DNA from: Leptolyngbya boryana PCC 6306 | Lineage (GTDB): Bacteria; Cyanobacteriota; Cyanobacteriia; Leptolyngbyales; Leptolyngbyaceae | DNA length: 64,000 nt | Direction of reading: 5' to 3' | Assembly (NCBI RefSeq): GCF_000353285.1 | Contig: NZ_KB731324.1 | Span: forward strand, 1,444,577-1,508,576 | In this document: in pieces, positions 51,742 through 61,382 of the stretch | Layout of the letters: each line of letters opens with the position of its first letter | Numbering within the stretch: the first letter of the stretch is position 1 | Notes under the pieces: model-generated | Databases searched by the model: none | What the model was told of the DNA's origin: nothing | Seen by the model: only the letters and a program-made list of their open reading frames with translations | Made by a program: the position numbers and the translations under genes

Positions 51742-52575
51742 ATGCTGACATTTCTTTTAGCGTTATTCGTTGCATTGGGTAGCTTCGGGCTTTACATGTC
51801 CGCGTTTTTTTACCCAGAAATTTATCGTAAAGGCGATCTAACTCTGGCAGGAGTGGGATTGTTTTACGCATTGGTGCTTTGGATTTGTGCCGATCGTATT
51901 ACCGGGGGGGTGTTGTTAGGACAGATGGCAAGTGTGACGCTGATTGGGTGGTTTGGCTATCAATCGCTGACTTCTCGATTGGGCTACACGCCTTCGACTG
52001 CTGAATTGCAAGCAAAATTTACAGAAGCACTCAACTCGGAAAAGACGGCGAAAGCAGTCGAGCAAGGAAAACAACTGTTCTCAACGGTGAAAGATCGCGC
52101 GCAATCCTTGTTGAATCGAGGAGAGCAAACGACGACCACAGCCGAACCCTATCAGCCTTTGACCCGCGAGGATTTTGGGAATCCCAATCCTGAAGTGGGT
52201 AAGCCGGATGTGATGGGAACGATCGGGGCAGTAGGCGGCGCGGTCGCTGGTTTATTTAAGAAGCCTGAGAAAAATAAAGAAGTCTACGTTCGCAAAGAGT
52301 TTCGCGAAGAATCGACAACTCCTGCAACTCCGGTTGAATCAACTCCTCCTGCAACTCCGGTTGAATCAGCAATTCCTGCAACTCCGACTGAAGTTGTGAC
52401 GGATGAAGATGATGATTTCGGATTTGAGGAAGACACGATCGCTGAAACACCAACGGTGATTTCTCCTGTAGAAGTGGCTGGCGTTTCTGATTCGGCAGTT
52501 ACAGCCGATGAGGTGATCGAAGAAGAAGTGGCGTATGAAGCCACGGAGCATGAGAAACAAGAGCCAGAGTCGTAG
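51742..52575 (+). CDS. ycf66: Ycf66 family protein, 277 aa
   Basis: Three N-terminal hydrophobic helices (LTFLLALFVALGSFGLYMSAFF, LAGVGLFYALVLWICADRI, LLGQMASVTLIGWFGYQSL) are the Ycf66 domain, found in cyanobacteria and some plastids. An acidic tail with a TPATPVES repeat (about residues 193-215) follows, coded by a 24-27-bp tandem repeat. Function unknown; conserved in the lineage. Confidence 0.9.
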   Translation: MLTFLLALFVALGSFGLYMSAFFYPEIYRKGDLTLAGVGLFYALVLWICADRITGGVLLGQMASVTLIGWFGYQSLTSRLGYTPSTAELQAKFTEALNSEKTAKAVEQGKQLFSTVKDRAQSLLNRGEQTTTTAEPYQPLTREDFGNPNPEVGKPDVMGTIGAVGGAVAGLFKKPEKNKEVYVRKEFREESTTPATPVESTPPATPVESAIPATPTEVVTDEDDDFGFEEDTIAETPTVISPVEVAGVSDSAVTADEVIEEEVAYEATEHEKQEPES

Positions 52576-52595
52576 ATCAGTTTTGAGAAGCTGAG

Positions 52596-52639
52596 AAAAT
52601 GAGGTTCTCTCCGGTACCAGGAGAAGAACCTCATTTTTT
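52596..52639. terminator. Bidirectional terminator between ycf66 and the next gene
   Basis: AAAATGAGGTTCT and AGAACCTCATTTTTT pair around a loop containing TCC/GGA. T-runs occur on both sides (AAAA...TTTTTT), so it can serve both convergent genes. Confidence 0.8.
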
Positions 52640-52650
52640 AAGCGAAAGAA

Positions 52651-53421
52651 TTACAATCCAGCGAACACACTGAAGCGATCAGCGATCGCTCGAATATTGG
52701 CTGCCAACTGTTCTTTCGTAATGCTTTGAGTCGCGCGAGCAGTAATATTGCGGCTAAAGCCACCCCCAGTGAAGAAGTCTCCGATCGATTGAGTCACCGT
52801 GCCGACGAGATTGGAACCGCGCACATCGAGATTGGTCGATCGAGCATTGAACGTATCAACTCGAATTGGACTACTAGAGTTATCCAAACTCAGCGTTAGG
52901 TCTAGCTCTAAATCGAAAAACACACGATACGACGGATCAGGTAATGCAAACACATTCGCAGAAGCGTTGACATTATTCCGAGGAGCAACGAGACGTACAC
53001 TAATTTGATTCGCTCCTGGACCAGCTTTCACCTCTTTGACCGCGAGATCTCGCAGATTGACTGAGACATTTTTCAGGTGAATGGTTTTGATGATTTTGCC
53101 AACGCGTTTTCCATCCAGCTCATCTTTGATTTGCTGCGCCAGTACGCCTTTGCCAAATTCGCTCCAAGCTGTATCGATCGTTTGTTGGATTTGACCGGAT
53201 CGAGCTAAAACTTGTTGCACGATGGGAGAAGGCGGAACTGGGGCAGGAACGGGTTTGGGCTTGGGTCTGGGTCTCGGTTCACCAGTGCATAAAGGGGCAT
53301 CTGGGGTTTTATCGCAATCAATCACAGCCAGTGCAGGACTAGCAATTCCTGCGAGTGTAATCAATCCGAGGCTGGCGATCGTGCTAATTGAACGAGAGGG
53401 AACACAGAATCGAGTCATCAT
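52651..53421 (-). CDS. Secreted hypothetical protein with Pro/Lys linker, 256 aa
   Basis: A signal peptide (TIASLGLITLAGIASPALA) is followed by two Cys, a PRPRPKPKPVPAPVPPSP linker (residues about 49-66) and a globular beta-rich part with repeated Asn/Val strands (VNLRDLAVKEVKAG, RVFFDLELDLTLSL, STNLDVRGSNLVGTVTQSI). No family named. ATG 53421 has AAGGAG upstream. Confidence 0.6.
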   Translation of the reverse strand: MMTRFCVPSRSISTIASLGLITLAGIASPALAVIDCDKTPDAPLCTGEPRPRPKPKPVPAPVPPSPIVQQVLARSGQIQQTIDTAWSEFGKGVLAQQIKDELDGKRVGKIIKTIHLKNVSVNLRDLAVKEVKAGPGANQISVRLVAPRNNVNASANVFALPDPSYRVFFDLELDLTLSLDNSSSPIRVDTFNARSTNLDVRGSNLVGTVTQSIGDFFTGGGFSRNITARATQSITKEQLAANIRAIADRFSVFAGL

Positions 53422-53521
53422 GAATCTCCTTGAGATCAACTTGCCAAATCAATTGCGGGTTGCGATTCATTTGGTCTTGGTTCTTCTCACGATTCAGCGG
53501 ATCGAATTATGCAAAGATGCA

Positions 53522-55207
53522 CTACCTGCGTGCGGATCGAGGGAGCATTTTTTTCGGTTTTTTCCTTGCCGTTACGGTGGTTTTGACCGCAGGATTTCGG
53601 CTCACCAGTACCCAATTCTCGGTCGTTCCCAACCACTGCATCTGTTTCTGCGGCAACTTCTTCAGGGCTTCCATGTCCAGTAACAAATGCGGATGAGCAT
53701 CTTCTTTCCAGCGTTTGAGTAACCCTTCAGGAGTTTCAGGGACGATCGTTCTCTGACTATAAAAATTCAAAGACGGACGGAAATAAGAATATGACGTATA
53801 GATGGTTTGCCCCTTCGGAGTTGCTCTCTGAATCATCACGCCTACGGGTTTTGCTGGAAACGTTTCTTGTAATTCCCATACCCAATGATTTGACATCATC
53901 AGCGCGAGCAGCGTCAGATACGTTCCCCAAATCAACACCACAATAAATTGAATATCCTGCCGTGCAACTAAAATCGAGGCTACGGTCAGCGTCAACGCTA
54001 AAGTCGAGAATACAAGCTGCACATCCGGCTGCGCTCTCATGCCGTAATAAATTGTGCCTGCCCAAGCCACGATCGATAAAACCAAAAACACTGCCATCCA
54101 AATCCGGGCTTTGGGAATCGGGCGCGGATCGGAAAACATTGCGGGTTGCCAGAATTCCTGAATCTGTGCGCCAATCATCAGCGCAAATGCAGGATAGAGC
54201 GGCATCGCATACCAAGGCAGCTTTGTCTGCATCACCGAAATCACAACGAAATACACGCCGCTCCAAACCAGTGCCAGTTTTGCCCAACTGAGATTGCGAT
54301 TTTCCCAAGCGTGCCGCAATCCAACGGGTAGAAATAACACCCACGGAACGCCATGTTTCAGAACTTCCAAAGCGTAATAGAAGACTGTGCCGCGATTATC
54401 TTCTACGGGGTCTGACACTCGTTTCAAAGACTGGTTCCAGAAATGGATGCCTAGAAATTCATTGCCATAGCGAACGATCTGCGCACCATTCCACAGCACA
54501 ACCGGGATGCACCCTAATCCAAATCCACTCCACAAATATGCCGATGTCAGCAATCGAGGCGTATCCCACGCGAGAAACGCTAGCGCGATCGCCACTAATA
54601 AAATTCCTAAAATTCCTTTCGTTAAACAAATGCAGCTAAAGGCAAGCCCAATGCCCAATCCCCAACGCAAGTCTCTGCGCGATCGTAAAACACACAAAAT
54701 CATTGCCAAGAAAAAGCAGAGAATGGCTCCATCGAGCATTGCCAAGCGTCCCTGCCGCACGACTGGCAGTGAGGTGAGATACACCAAAGCCGCAAAAATT
54801 GCGGGACTGCGTTGGAAAAAGATTTCGCGCCCGATTCCGTAGAGTAAGGGTACAGAAGTTGCGGTTAACAAGGCTCCTGGAAGGCGAGATGTCCATTCGT
54901 TCACGCCCCAAATTCGATAAAACAGCGCCACCATCCAATGCACTAGCGGTGGTTTATTCCAATAGGGTGCGCCATTGGGGTCAAGCGGAAAGAGCCAAGC
55001 CAGCGTATCAAATGGGGCTTTAGAAATTTCGCGGGCGATCTGCGCGACAATTCCTTCATCCCAATCGCGTAAGGGCAGTCCGCCTAAATTGATTGTGAAT
55101 AACAAGAGCGCGGCTGCCCAAAGCCCGATCGACCAAGCCGGATCAATCCAAGCTTGGTATTTTGTCGCAATCCCTGATTTTTGACCGGAGGAGATCTCAT
55201 GATCCAT
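53522..55207 (-). CDS. ArnT/PMT-like membrane glycosyltransferase (GT39/GT83 type)
   Basis: The 561-aa protein has about 12 TM helices and the family's catalytic loop motif DWDEGIVAQIAREI near residue 50, then GAPYWNKPPLVHWMVALFYRIWG. Such enzymes move sugars from polyprenyl-phosphate donors to proteins or lipids in the periplasm. The acceptor is unknown. The basic tail (TARKKPKKMLPRSARR) is cytoplasmic. Confidence 0.85.
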   Translation of the reverse strand: MDHEISSGQKSGIATKYQAWIDPAWSIGLWAAALLLFTINLGGLPLRDWDEGIVAQIAREISKAPFDTLAWLFPLDPNGAPYWNKPPLVHWMVALFYRIWGVNEWTSRLPGALLTATSVPLLYGIGREIFFQRSPAIFAALVYLTSLPVVRQGRLAMLDGAILCFFLAMILCVLRSRRDLRWGLGIGLAFSCICLTKGILGILLVAIALAFLAWDTPRLLTSAYLWSGFGLGCIPVVLWNGAQIVRYGNEFLGIHFWNQSLKRVSDPVEDNRGTVFYYALEVLKHGVPWVLFLPVGLRHAWENRNLSWAKLALVWSGVYFVVISVMQTKLPWYAMPLYPAFALMIGAQIQEFWQPAMFSDPRPIPKARIWMAVFLVLSIVAWAGTIYYGMRAQPDVQLVFSTLALTLTVASILVARQDIQFIVVLIWGTYLTLLALMMSNHWVWELQETFPAKPVGVMIQRATPKGQTIYTSYSYFRPSLNFYSQRTIVPETPEGLLKRWKEDAHPHLLLDMEALKKLPQKQMQWLGTTENWVLVSRNPAVKTTVTARKKPKKMLPRSARR

Positions 55208-55272
55208 GTTGGAAATATTGAATTGTTAGGCTAAATGTCACTGAGTCGATGCAATGTATCATTTATTCTGCA

Positions 55273-55734
55273 TCATTCTTCTTCATCTAGGTCATTTCGG
55301 CGGGAAACGATCGCGCGTTGTTCGACTTGTTTGACCCCAATTAAGATTAGCAGAGTCAATACCGTACCTAAGAGCGTCAATAGCCAAAGTCCTGCTCCTG
55401 AAGTGATTCCCAACGCGGCTGTGACCCAAATCGAGGCAGCAGACGTTAACCCTTTGACTTTAGGATTGCGTTGATCAGGGCGCGATTGATGCAAAATTTC
55501 CCCTGCGCCCAAAAATCCGACTCCAGTTGCAATCCCTTGAATTGCCCTGCTTAACTCCTCTCCCGAACCATTGATTTCGATCGGGACAAGCACAAACAAC
55601 GCCGCTCCCAAACTGACGAGCATATGCGTTCTCAGTCCACCTGCCTTATGTCGTTGTTCTCGATCCCACCCGATCATGCCTCCTGCAAGTATGGCAAGGG
55701 CTAATCGGATCACTAAATTGTCCCAGTTGTGCAT
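55273..55734 (-). CDS. MgtC/SapB family membrane protein
   Basis: The 153-aa protein shows the MgtC signature GGMIGWDREQRHKAGGLRTHMLVSLGAALF and GVGFLGAGEIL, with four TM helices. Members are linked to Mg2+ limitation and F-ATPase regulation. ATG 55734 follows directly on the U32 stop with no gap. Confidence 0.9.
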   Translation of the reverse strand: MHNWDNLVIRLALAILAGGMIGWDREQRHKAGGLRTHMLVSLGAALFVLVPIEINGSGEELSRAIQGIATGVGFLGAGEILHQSRPDQRNPKVKGLTSAASIWVTAALGITSGAGLWLLTLLGTVLTLLILIGVKQVEQRAIVSRRNDLDEEE

Positions 55735-58203
55735 CTAAGTCAAAGTTCCGCGCGTGACACCGAGTTGATTTTGGAGTTTGAGATCGCGCCAGAGTTGAGC
55801 ACCTGTGATTTCGTGATTGAGCAGTTGGCGATAGAGTGCGATCGTTTGTGTAATCTGCTGGCTCGATTCGTTCAGAAATTCTACTCTAAATCGTTGTGCG
55901 CCACTGTGAACGAGGTGATGCAGAAATTCTGCTCCGGTTTGTGCGGTTCCGTTGAATACAGTATTTCGACAGCCTGCATCTGCTTGAAGAATGTGTTCAA
56001 TGCCGGGATGTTTTCCTCCACTCATGCCAGAAGCAAGGCGAAGTTTCACTTCATGCTGCTCACAAGGTCGTCCGCAATTGGTGAAATCAGTTCCAGTCGA
56101 GAGAAATGCACAGAAAACGCAGTGCTCCATATGAAACATCGGCATGTGCTGGTGAATGGTAATCTCTAACCAATTTGAGGGGCAGCTTTTCAGCAGTGCG
56201 ATCAGTTGTTGGACGTTGAGATCGTAGGACGCGGTGAGATGTTCTAAGCCAAATTGTTTGAAGTAATTTGCGGTGATGGCGTTGGCGATGTTGAGAGAAA
56301 AATCGCCAATTTTGCGATCGTGTTCAAAGAATTTCAAATGATCATAGTTTCGGATTAGATATCCATCAGCGTTGGATTTGCGAACTTGCTCTAAAATCCA
56401 TTGCTCACTGGGTTTGGTAATGCGAGGGGGAGCAACCCAGATTTCTGCATCTGAGAGTTGGCGGGTGAGTTCAACGGCTTGGCGATAAGCGCGCGGGTCT
56501 TCAAATTCGCAGTAGACGGTTTGAATTCCGAGTTTGAGAACGGTTTCGAGTTGCTGGAGATTGCGAACTAGGATGGTGAGTTCTGGCTGCGGTTGAAGGG
56601 GGTTCTGCCCAGATTCGTTATCGATGCGAGGCAATAATTCTGAATGCGATCGCGATTCTTGCAACTGCCATTGTTTTGGTTGCATTCTGAGATTTTCTAA
56701 GCGATCGACAATTTCCCGGCGCATCCGATTCAATTCGCTCACGGGAATCATGGCTGCGTCCGTGAGATGGTTCTCGAATTTGCCTAAACAGAAAGGAGTG
56801 TTGCCTAATCTGCCGAATTGTTCTTGCAGTCGTTCTGTGGTTAACGGCTTGGAATGCGCTTCGATTAGGGGCATTTCAGATTCAATTCGCGTAATGTGCC
56901 CGATCGTATCTCTGGCGATCGCAATTAATTCTTTGCCAATTTCGCCATGAATTTCGATGTCGATCGGACGTTGGAATTTTGGCTGATCTCCTGCATAGGT
57001 TTGGCGAATTTGACGATCGAGTTCTGGGTCGCTGGTTTTCCAAACGCGATCGCCAATATCAATTCGTCTCAAATTCAACTGATCTCTGCCGAAGGTCAGC
57101 ACTGTTTGATTGCGATGTTGCTCGACGGCATAAATTCTGCCGCCTTCTTCTTTGGCTTCGGGATGTCCGCTGTCGAATACAACGCCATCACCGGGTTTGA
57201 CGGGGGCTTTGGTCGCGATCGTAATTTGCTCGTGCTGAATCTGGGTGACTTCGCCCAGATAAACGCCTCGTTTTTTCCCGAATCTGGCATGGACTAATTC
57301 TTGATTGTTAATGCCTTCAAACCATCCGGTATGCAATCCACGTGAAAATGCCATTTCTAAGTTGTATCGTTCAGCATTCACATCGGTGATCGCTTGATCG
57401 AGCGCATTGCGATAGACTCGCGTGACGTTTGCCACGTATTCAGGAGATTTCAGTCGTCCTTCGATTTTGAGGCAAGTGACTCCTGATTTTACTAAGTCTG
57501 GTAAAACGGCTAAGCCTGACAAATCTTGTGGACTGAGCAAGTATCGTCGATCGCCTAAATTCACAGCTTCGCCATCAGAGATTAATTCATAAGGCATTCG
57601 GCAGGCTTGAGCACATTCGCCTCGGTTTGCGGATCGACCGCCCAATGCTTCACTCGTCAGACATTGCCCTGAATAAGCAACGCACAACGCTCCATGCACA
57701 AAGACTTCCAGCGGCAATGTAAGATTGCTTTCCGTAAGTTGCTTTTGAATTTTATTGATCTCTTTGATCGAACATTCGCGCGCGAGAACGACTAACTGAC
57801 AGCCTAATTCTTTTGCAAACTCGACTCCTGCGGCACTGGTCACGGTCATTTGTGTCGAGCCATGAATCGGAAAATCCGGTGACAAATGGCGAATGAGACG
57901 ACAAATTCCGATGTCCTGAACAATGACAGCATCGACTCCGGCAGCAATAATTGATCGTAGATACTGTTCTGCTTCGACTAATTCATTTTGAAAGATTAAC
58001 GTGTTCAAAGTGACGTAACCTTTCACGCCGCGCCAATGCAGAAACTCCATTAGCTCTGGCAGATCGGATTCTGTAAAATTTTCTGCCCGCATCCGAGCAT
58101 TAAACCGCTCCAGTCCAAAGTAGATTGCATCTGCGCCATTCTCGATCGCTGCTTTGGCACAGTCCCAATTTCCCGCAGGTGAAAGAAGTTCTGGAGTGTT
58201 CAT
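55735..58203 (-). CDS. U32 family peptidase / RNA-hydroxylation protein (RlhA/TrhP-like)
   Basis: The 822-aa protein begins with the U32 domain (LLSPAGNWDCAKAAIENGADAIYFGLERFNARMRA) and has the signature EVFVHGALCVAYSGQCLTS with Cys pair, followed by RGECAQACRMPY; these Cys can bind a Fe-S cluster. A DUF3656-type insertion (about residues 380-500) and a C-terminal Cys set (EHCVFCAFLSTG...CGRPCEQH) follow. E. coli homologues hydroxylate rRNA or tRNA with prephenate. Coupled to MgtC downstream. Confidence 0.88.
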   Translation of the reverse strand: MNTPELLSPAGNWDCAKAAIENGADAIYFGLERFNARMRAENFTESDLPELMEFLHWRGVKGYVTLNTLIFQNELVEAEQYLRSIIAAGVDAVIVQDIGICRLIRHLSPDFPIHGSTQMTVTSAAGVEFAKELGCQLVVLARECSIKEINKIQKQLTESNLTLPLEVFVHGALCVAYSGQCLTSEALGGRSANRGECAQACRMPYELISDGEAVNLGDRRYLLSPQDLSGLAVLPDLVKSGVTCLKIEGRLKSPEYVANVTRVYRNALDQAITDVNAERYNLEMAFSRGLHTGWFEGINNQELVHARFGKKRGVYLGEVTQIQHEQITIATKAPVKPGDGVVFDSGHPEAKEEGGRIYAVEQHRNQTVLTFGRDQLNLRRIDIGDRVWKTSDPELDRQIRQTYAGDQPKFQRPIDIEIHGEIGKELIAIARDTIGHITRIESEMPLIEAHSKPLTTERLQEQFGRLGNTPFCLGKFENHLTDAAMIPVSELNRMRREIVDRLENLRMQPKQWQLQESRSHSELLPRIDNESGQNPLQPQPELTILVRNLQQLETVLKLGIQTVYCEFEDPRAYRQAVELTRQLSDAEIWVAPPRITKPSEQWILEQVRKSNADGYLIRNYDHLKFFEHDRKIGDFSLNIANAITANYFKQFGLEHLTASYDLNVQQLIALLKSCPSNWLEITIHQHMPMFHMEHCVFCAFLSTGTDFTNCGRPCEQHEVKLRLASGMSGGKHPGIEHILQADAGCRNTVFNGTAQTGAEFLHHLVHSGAQRFRVEFLNESSQQITQTIALYRQLLNHEITGAQLWRDLKLQNQLGVTRGTLT

Positions 58204-58282
58204 GGTTGGTCGATCGTCATTCGATAGAGAGGCTTTTCAATCCTAAGATGTTCTTACAAAGATTGGCTGAGAATTTCGCTCT

Positions 58283-60181
58283 TTATTCTCGATCGACAAG
58301 ATGGTGCAGAACGGACAGGGTGAGAATGGATTGGCTGAGAGATTGAAGGTTCTGATGGGGTGCAGTTAATTGAGAGGTAATCGGGTCGATCGTCGCCGTC
58401 AGTGTTTGAAATCCTAACTTGTGGCTGATCTCATTGATCTCTCGCCAAGTTTGTAAGGTCTGAGAATTGGATTGTTCGATGCCAATTAGGAGAAGATCCG
58501 CGATCGCATTCAACACGCTCTCTAAATAAGTCTCAATCGGATCAAGCTCGGTCGGGGTTGAATTTGCAATCAATGCACTTTCTGAGGCATGTTCAGCGAT
58601 CCAGGGTTGCAAAAAGGAATCCTCGAACACAAGTCCGATGGGCGAAATTGTCAGTTGATGACCAGAACGAATGTGACCGGAGACAAAGCGGAGAGGCTCT
58701 TGGGTGAGTTGGGTCAGCAGTGCTTCTGTGCCCGCTTGAGCACGATCGTGATAAGGAAAATTCAATCGAATCGCGTTTTGCTGAGCATCCCAGAGCGTTG
58801 CAGTTACAGCTTGTTCGATTGAGGAAAATTCGACCGAGGTTACTTTGTCGATCGCTAACACATACAGATTCTCAGTGAGGTGACGGGGGCGGAGATCAGC
58901 AGGAGGGAGAAGTTGTAAATGCGCGGAAAGTTCGGAAAAGTCTTCGACGAGCAGCGGGGAGCGGAGTTGGCTCCATTGGAAGGATTGAGGGTTGAGAGAG
59001 AGCGGAGAACGTCCGGGCAGAAGACGGAAATCGGGAGAGCGTTTGGCAGATTGGATGAGCAGTTGTCCTGAACCCAGTTCAGTGAACGTGTGCTGCTTGA
59101 GAACAGGTTTTTGAGCGAGATCGGAGAAGGAATCGGGAGCATCGGACTCGGTTGAGAATGCCGTCAGCATTCCAGTATTGGCATCTTGAAAGTAGCTGGT
59201 GAGTGTGGTGCTGTTCTGTTTAAGCTGGACACCGCAGCCTAGACCGATGAGGCGAGCAGTTCCAATTGCGGTTGTGCGATCGCGCTGTGTACCTGCGATG
59301 AAAAGACGAGGAACTTTGCCTGTGTTAGAGCGCAGAGCATCACTGCGGATACAGAGTTCAGCGATTAAAGCAATGACTTCGTGAGGAGAAAAGCGAGCAT
59401 CTCGGTTTTGATAGCGATCGCATTGTTCCAAGAGTTCGACGAGAATCTCAGCAAACCAGATCAAATTAGATTGACGACAGTGTTGTTCACAGCGCTGGAG
59501 TTTACTGAGTAAGCTTGAAGTGAGATTGTTCAGTCCTCGCTGGAGTAAGGTTTCGAGAACTGATTCGATGTCGTCGAGAAGCTGAGTTGGAGTCGTCAGA
59601 TCAGTTTCAGTGGAAATGATAGCGCTCGTTTGATCATGAAGTTGGCGGAATGCCCAAATTGCGAGAGGCACATGCTGACAAGGAGAAGGCTCGGAACAGT
59701 CGCAGTGGGTATATCGGAGATCATGAGGAACGAGAAAGCGGAGGGTGTGACCAAGAGAGTGCAGATATGCGATCGGCTTTGTACTCGATCGCACTTCAAT
59801 GACTTGATCGGTTTCAAATTGTTGTTTGAGCCGTTGCAGTTGTGAGGGTGTGAAATGGTTGGTCAGTTCTTCGTCTGAGATGCTGCCTGGGTTCCAGGGT
59901 TGAGGAGTAAAAGAGTTGGATTGCTGGTAGGCAAGAATTGAGCGGATGAGGTGGCGGCAAATTGTGTTTGCGGAACAGTTACACTGTCGATCGCTGACAG
60001 GTTCGCCATTCGGAAAGGTACATTCAACTGAATCTGACCATTTCAGACGCACGAAGTCATTTTTCTCGATGATCTCAACTGTAAATTGTTCGAGTTCTCG
60101 TTTAGCGCGATTGACAATGCCGCGATTGGTTAGGAGGGTCAGATCATCTGTGGTTAATGCAAGTAAATCTGTCCGAGACAT
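58283..60181 (-). CDS. SWIM zinc-finger domain protein, 632 aa
   Basis: Two CxC...CxH clusters are seen: CNCSANTICRH (residues about 67-77) and CDCSEPSPCQH (about 160-170), the second close to typical SWIM zinc-finger spacing. The rest is mostly helical/beta with no catalytic motif. The ATG is one base after the VWA stop. Last gene of the AAA+-DUF5682-VWA-SWIM operon; SWIM domains bind DNA or protein. Confidence 0.8.
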   Translation of the reverse strand: MSRTDLLALTTDDLTLLTNRGIVNRAKRELEQFTVEIIEKNDFVRLKWSDSVECTFPNGEPVSDRQCNCSANTICRHLIRSILAYQQSNSFTPQPWNPGSISDEELTNHFTPSQLQRLKQQFETDQVIEVRSSTKPIAYLHSLGHTLRFLVPHDLRYTHCDCSEPSPCQHVPLAIWAFRQLHDQTSAIISTETDLTTPTQLLDDIESVLETLLQRGLNNLTSSLLSKLQRCEQHCRQSNLIWFAEILVELLEQCDRYQNRDARFSPHEVIALIAELCIRSDALRSNTGKVPRLFIAGTQRDRTTAIGTARLIGLGCGVQLKQNSTTLTSYFQDANTGMLTAFSTESDAPDSFSDLAQKPVLKQHTFTELGSGQLLIQSAKRSPDFRLLPGRSPLSLNPQSFQWSQLRSPLLVEDFSELSAHLQLLPPADLRPRHLTENLYVLAIDKVTSVEFSSIEQAVTATLWDAQQNAIRLNFPYHDRAQAGTEALLTQLTQEPLRFVSGHIRSGHQLTISPIGLVFEDSFLQPWIAEHASESALIANSTPTELDPIETYLESVLNAIADLLLIGIEQSNSQTLQTWREINEISHKLGFQTLTATIDPITSQLTAPHQNLQSLSQSILTLSVLHHLVDRE

Positions 60182-60182
60182 G

Positions 60183-61382
60183 CTACTTCCTCACTGTTCG
60201 AGCAATCCATTCTGCAAGTTCTCCGGGAGTCATTGCACCAACGTGCATTCCCAGATTGACGAGCGCTTGGGCAGTTGTGCGATCGTAGTTCGGATTGGCA
60301 TCAGAATCGAGTGCGGCAAGTCCTAGCATCGTCACACCACTTTCAATTAAACGGCGAGTGGTACTAAACAGCGTTTCGCGAGGTGCGCCTTCATAGAAAT
60401 CAGTGATGAGAACAACGATCGTGTTGCGAGGATGATCAATCAGTGTTTCAGCATAGTTCAACGCTTGCCCAATGTTCGTGCCGCCTCCGAGTTGAACTTG
60501 CATTAAGGTTTCGACCGGATCACGGCATTGTTCGGTGAGATCGACGATCGAGGTATCGAAAATACAAAGATGAGTGCGGATCTGCTGCAATTGACAAAAG
60601 ATAGAAGCTGTTACTGCGGCGTGAATAATGCTATCGATCATGCTGCCAGATTCATCGACCAGAATGATTAACTGCCAGCGATCGAGATTTCGACGAATTC
60701 GAGAATAGAAGTGTGGGCTTTTGATGTAAAGCCGTTTTGTCTCAGGATCATAGGTGCTGAGATTATGGTGAATCGTGGCTTTTGGGTCGAAGTTTTTCGC
60801 AATTTTTAGGCAAGAGCGATGTTGTCGATCGAGCGTACCTAAGAACGGAGATTGAACCGCGCGCGCGAGTTTTTCGAGTAATTGATCAATCACTTTTTGA
60901 ACAAGCTGCCGCGCCATTGCTAGCACGGCTTGATTCATTAAATGCTTTGTTCGGAGAACAGCTTTGAGTAGAGTTAAGCTTGGTTCTGCACGACTCAGGA
61001 GATCTGGATCAGTGATCATTTCTTCGAGACGATAGCGCTCTAAGGCATCTTTTTCTAAACGCTCAATCGTCTTTTTCGGGAAGAGTTCATGAATTTCATT
61101 GATCCACTCTGGAATCGTCAATGCTGAGCTTGCAAGTCCGCCTTCGCGAGAATGCTTTGGATCAGATGGGTTTTGAGAGTTGCTCGGTCGATCTTTTTGA
61201 TTGATCCGAGAATTGCTTGAGTTGTGGCGAACATTGCGGGATTGGTATTCTCGATCGTACAAAAACGATAATGCTTCGGCTCGTCGCTGCCAAGTTTCTG
61301 AGGCATCTTGTCCGATGTTGGAATCTGGATGCGCCGATAAAATGACTTTCCAACGCATGGCTTGAGTGAGTGGATCATTCAT
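60183..61382 (-). CDS. VWA (von Willebrand A) domain protein, 399 aa
   Basis: The C-terminal half is a VWA domain with a complete MIDAS: LIILVDESGSM (DxSxS), GGGTNIGQAL (Thr) and VVLITDFYEG (Asp). The N-terminal half is basic and helical. Such proteins pair with MoxR AAA+ ATPases as metal-dependent adaptors. Start overlaps the DUF5682 stop (ATGA). Confidence 0.88.
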   Translation of the reverse strand: MNDPLTQAMRWKVILSAHPDSNIGQDASETWQRRAEALSFLYDREYQSRNVRHNSSNSRINQKDRPSNSQNPSDPKHSREGGLASSALTIPEWINEIHELFPKKTIERLEKDALERYRLEEMITDPDLLSRAEPSLTLLKAVLRTKHLMNQAVLAMARQLVQKVIDQLLEKLARAVQSPFLGTLDRQHRSCLKIAKNFDPKATIHHNLSTYDPETKRLYIKSPHFYSRIRRNLDRWQLIILVDESGSMIDSIIHAAVTASIFCQLQQIRTHLCIFDTSIVDLTEQCRDPVETLMQVQLGGGTNIGQALNYAETLIDHPRNTIVVLITDFYEGAPRETLFSTTRRLIESGVTMLGLAALDSDANPNYDRTTAQALVNLGMHVGAMTPGELAEWIARTVRK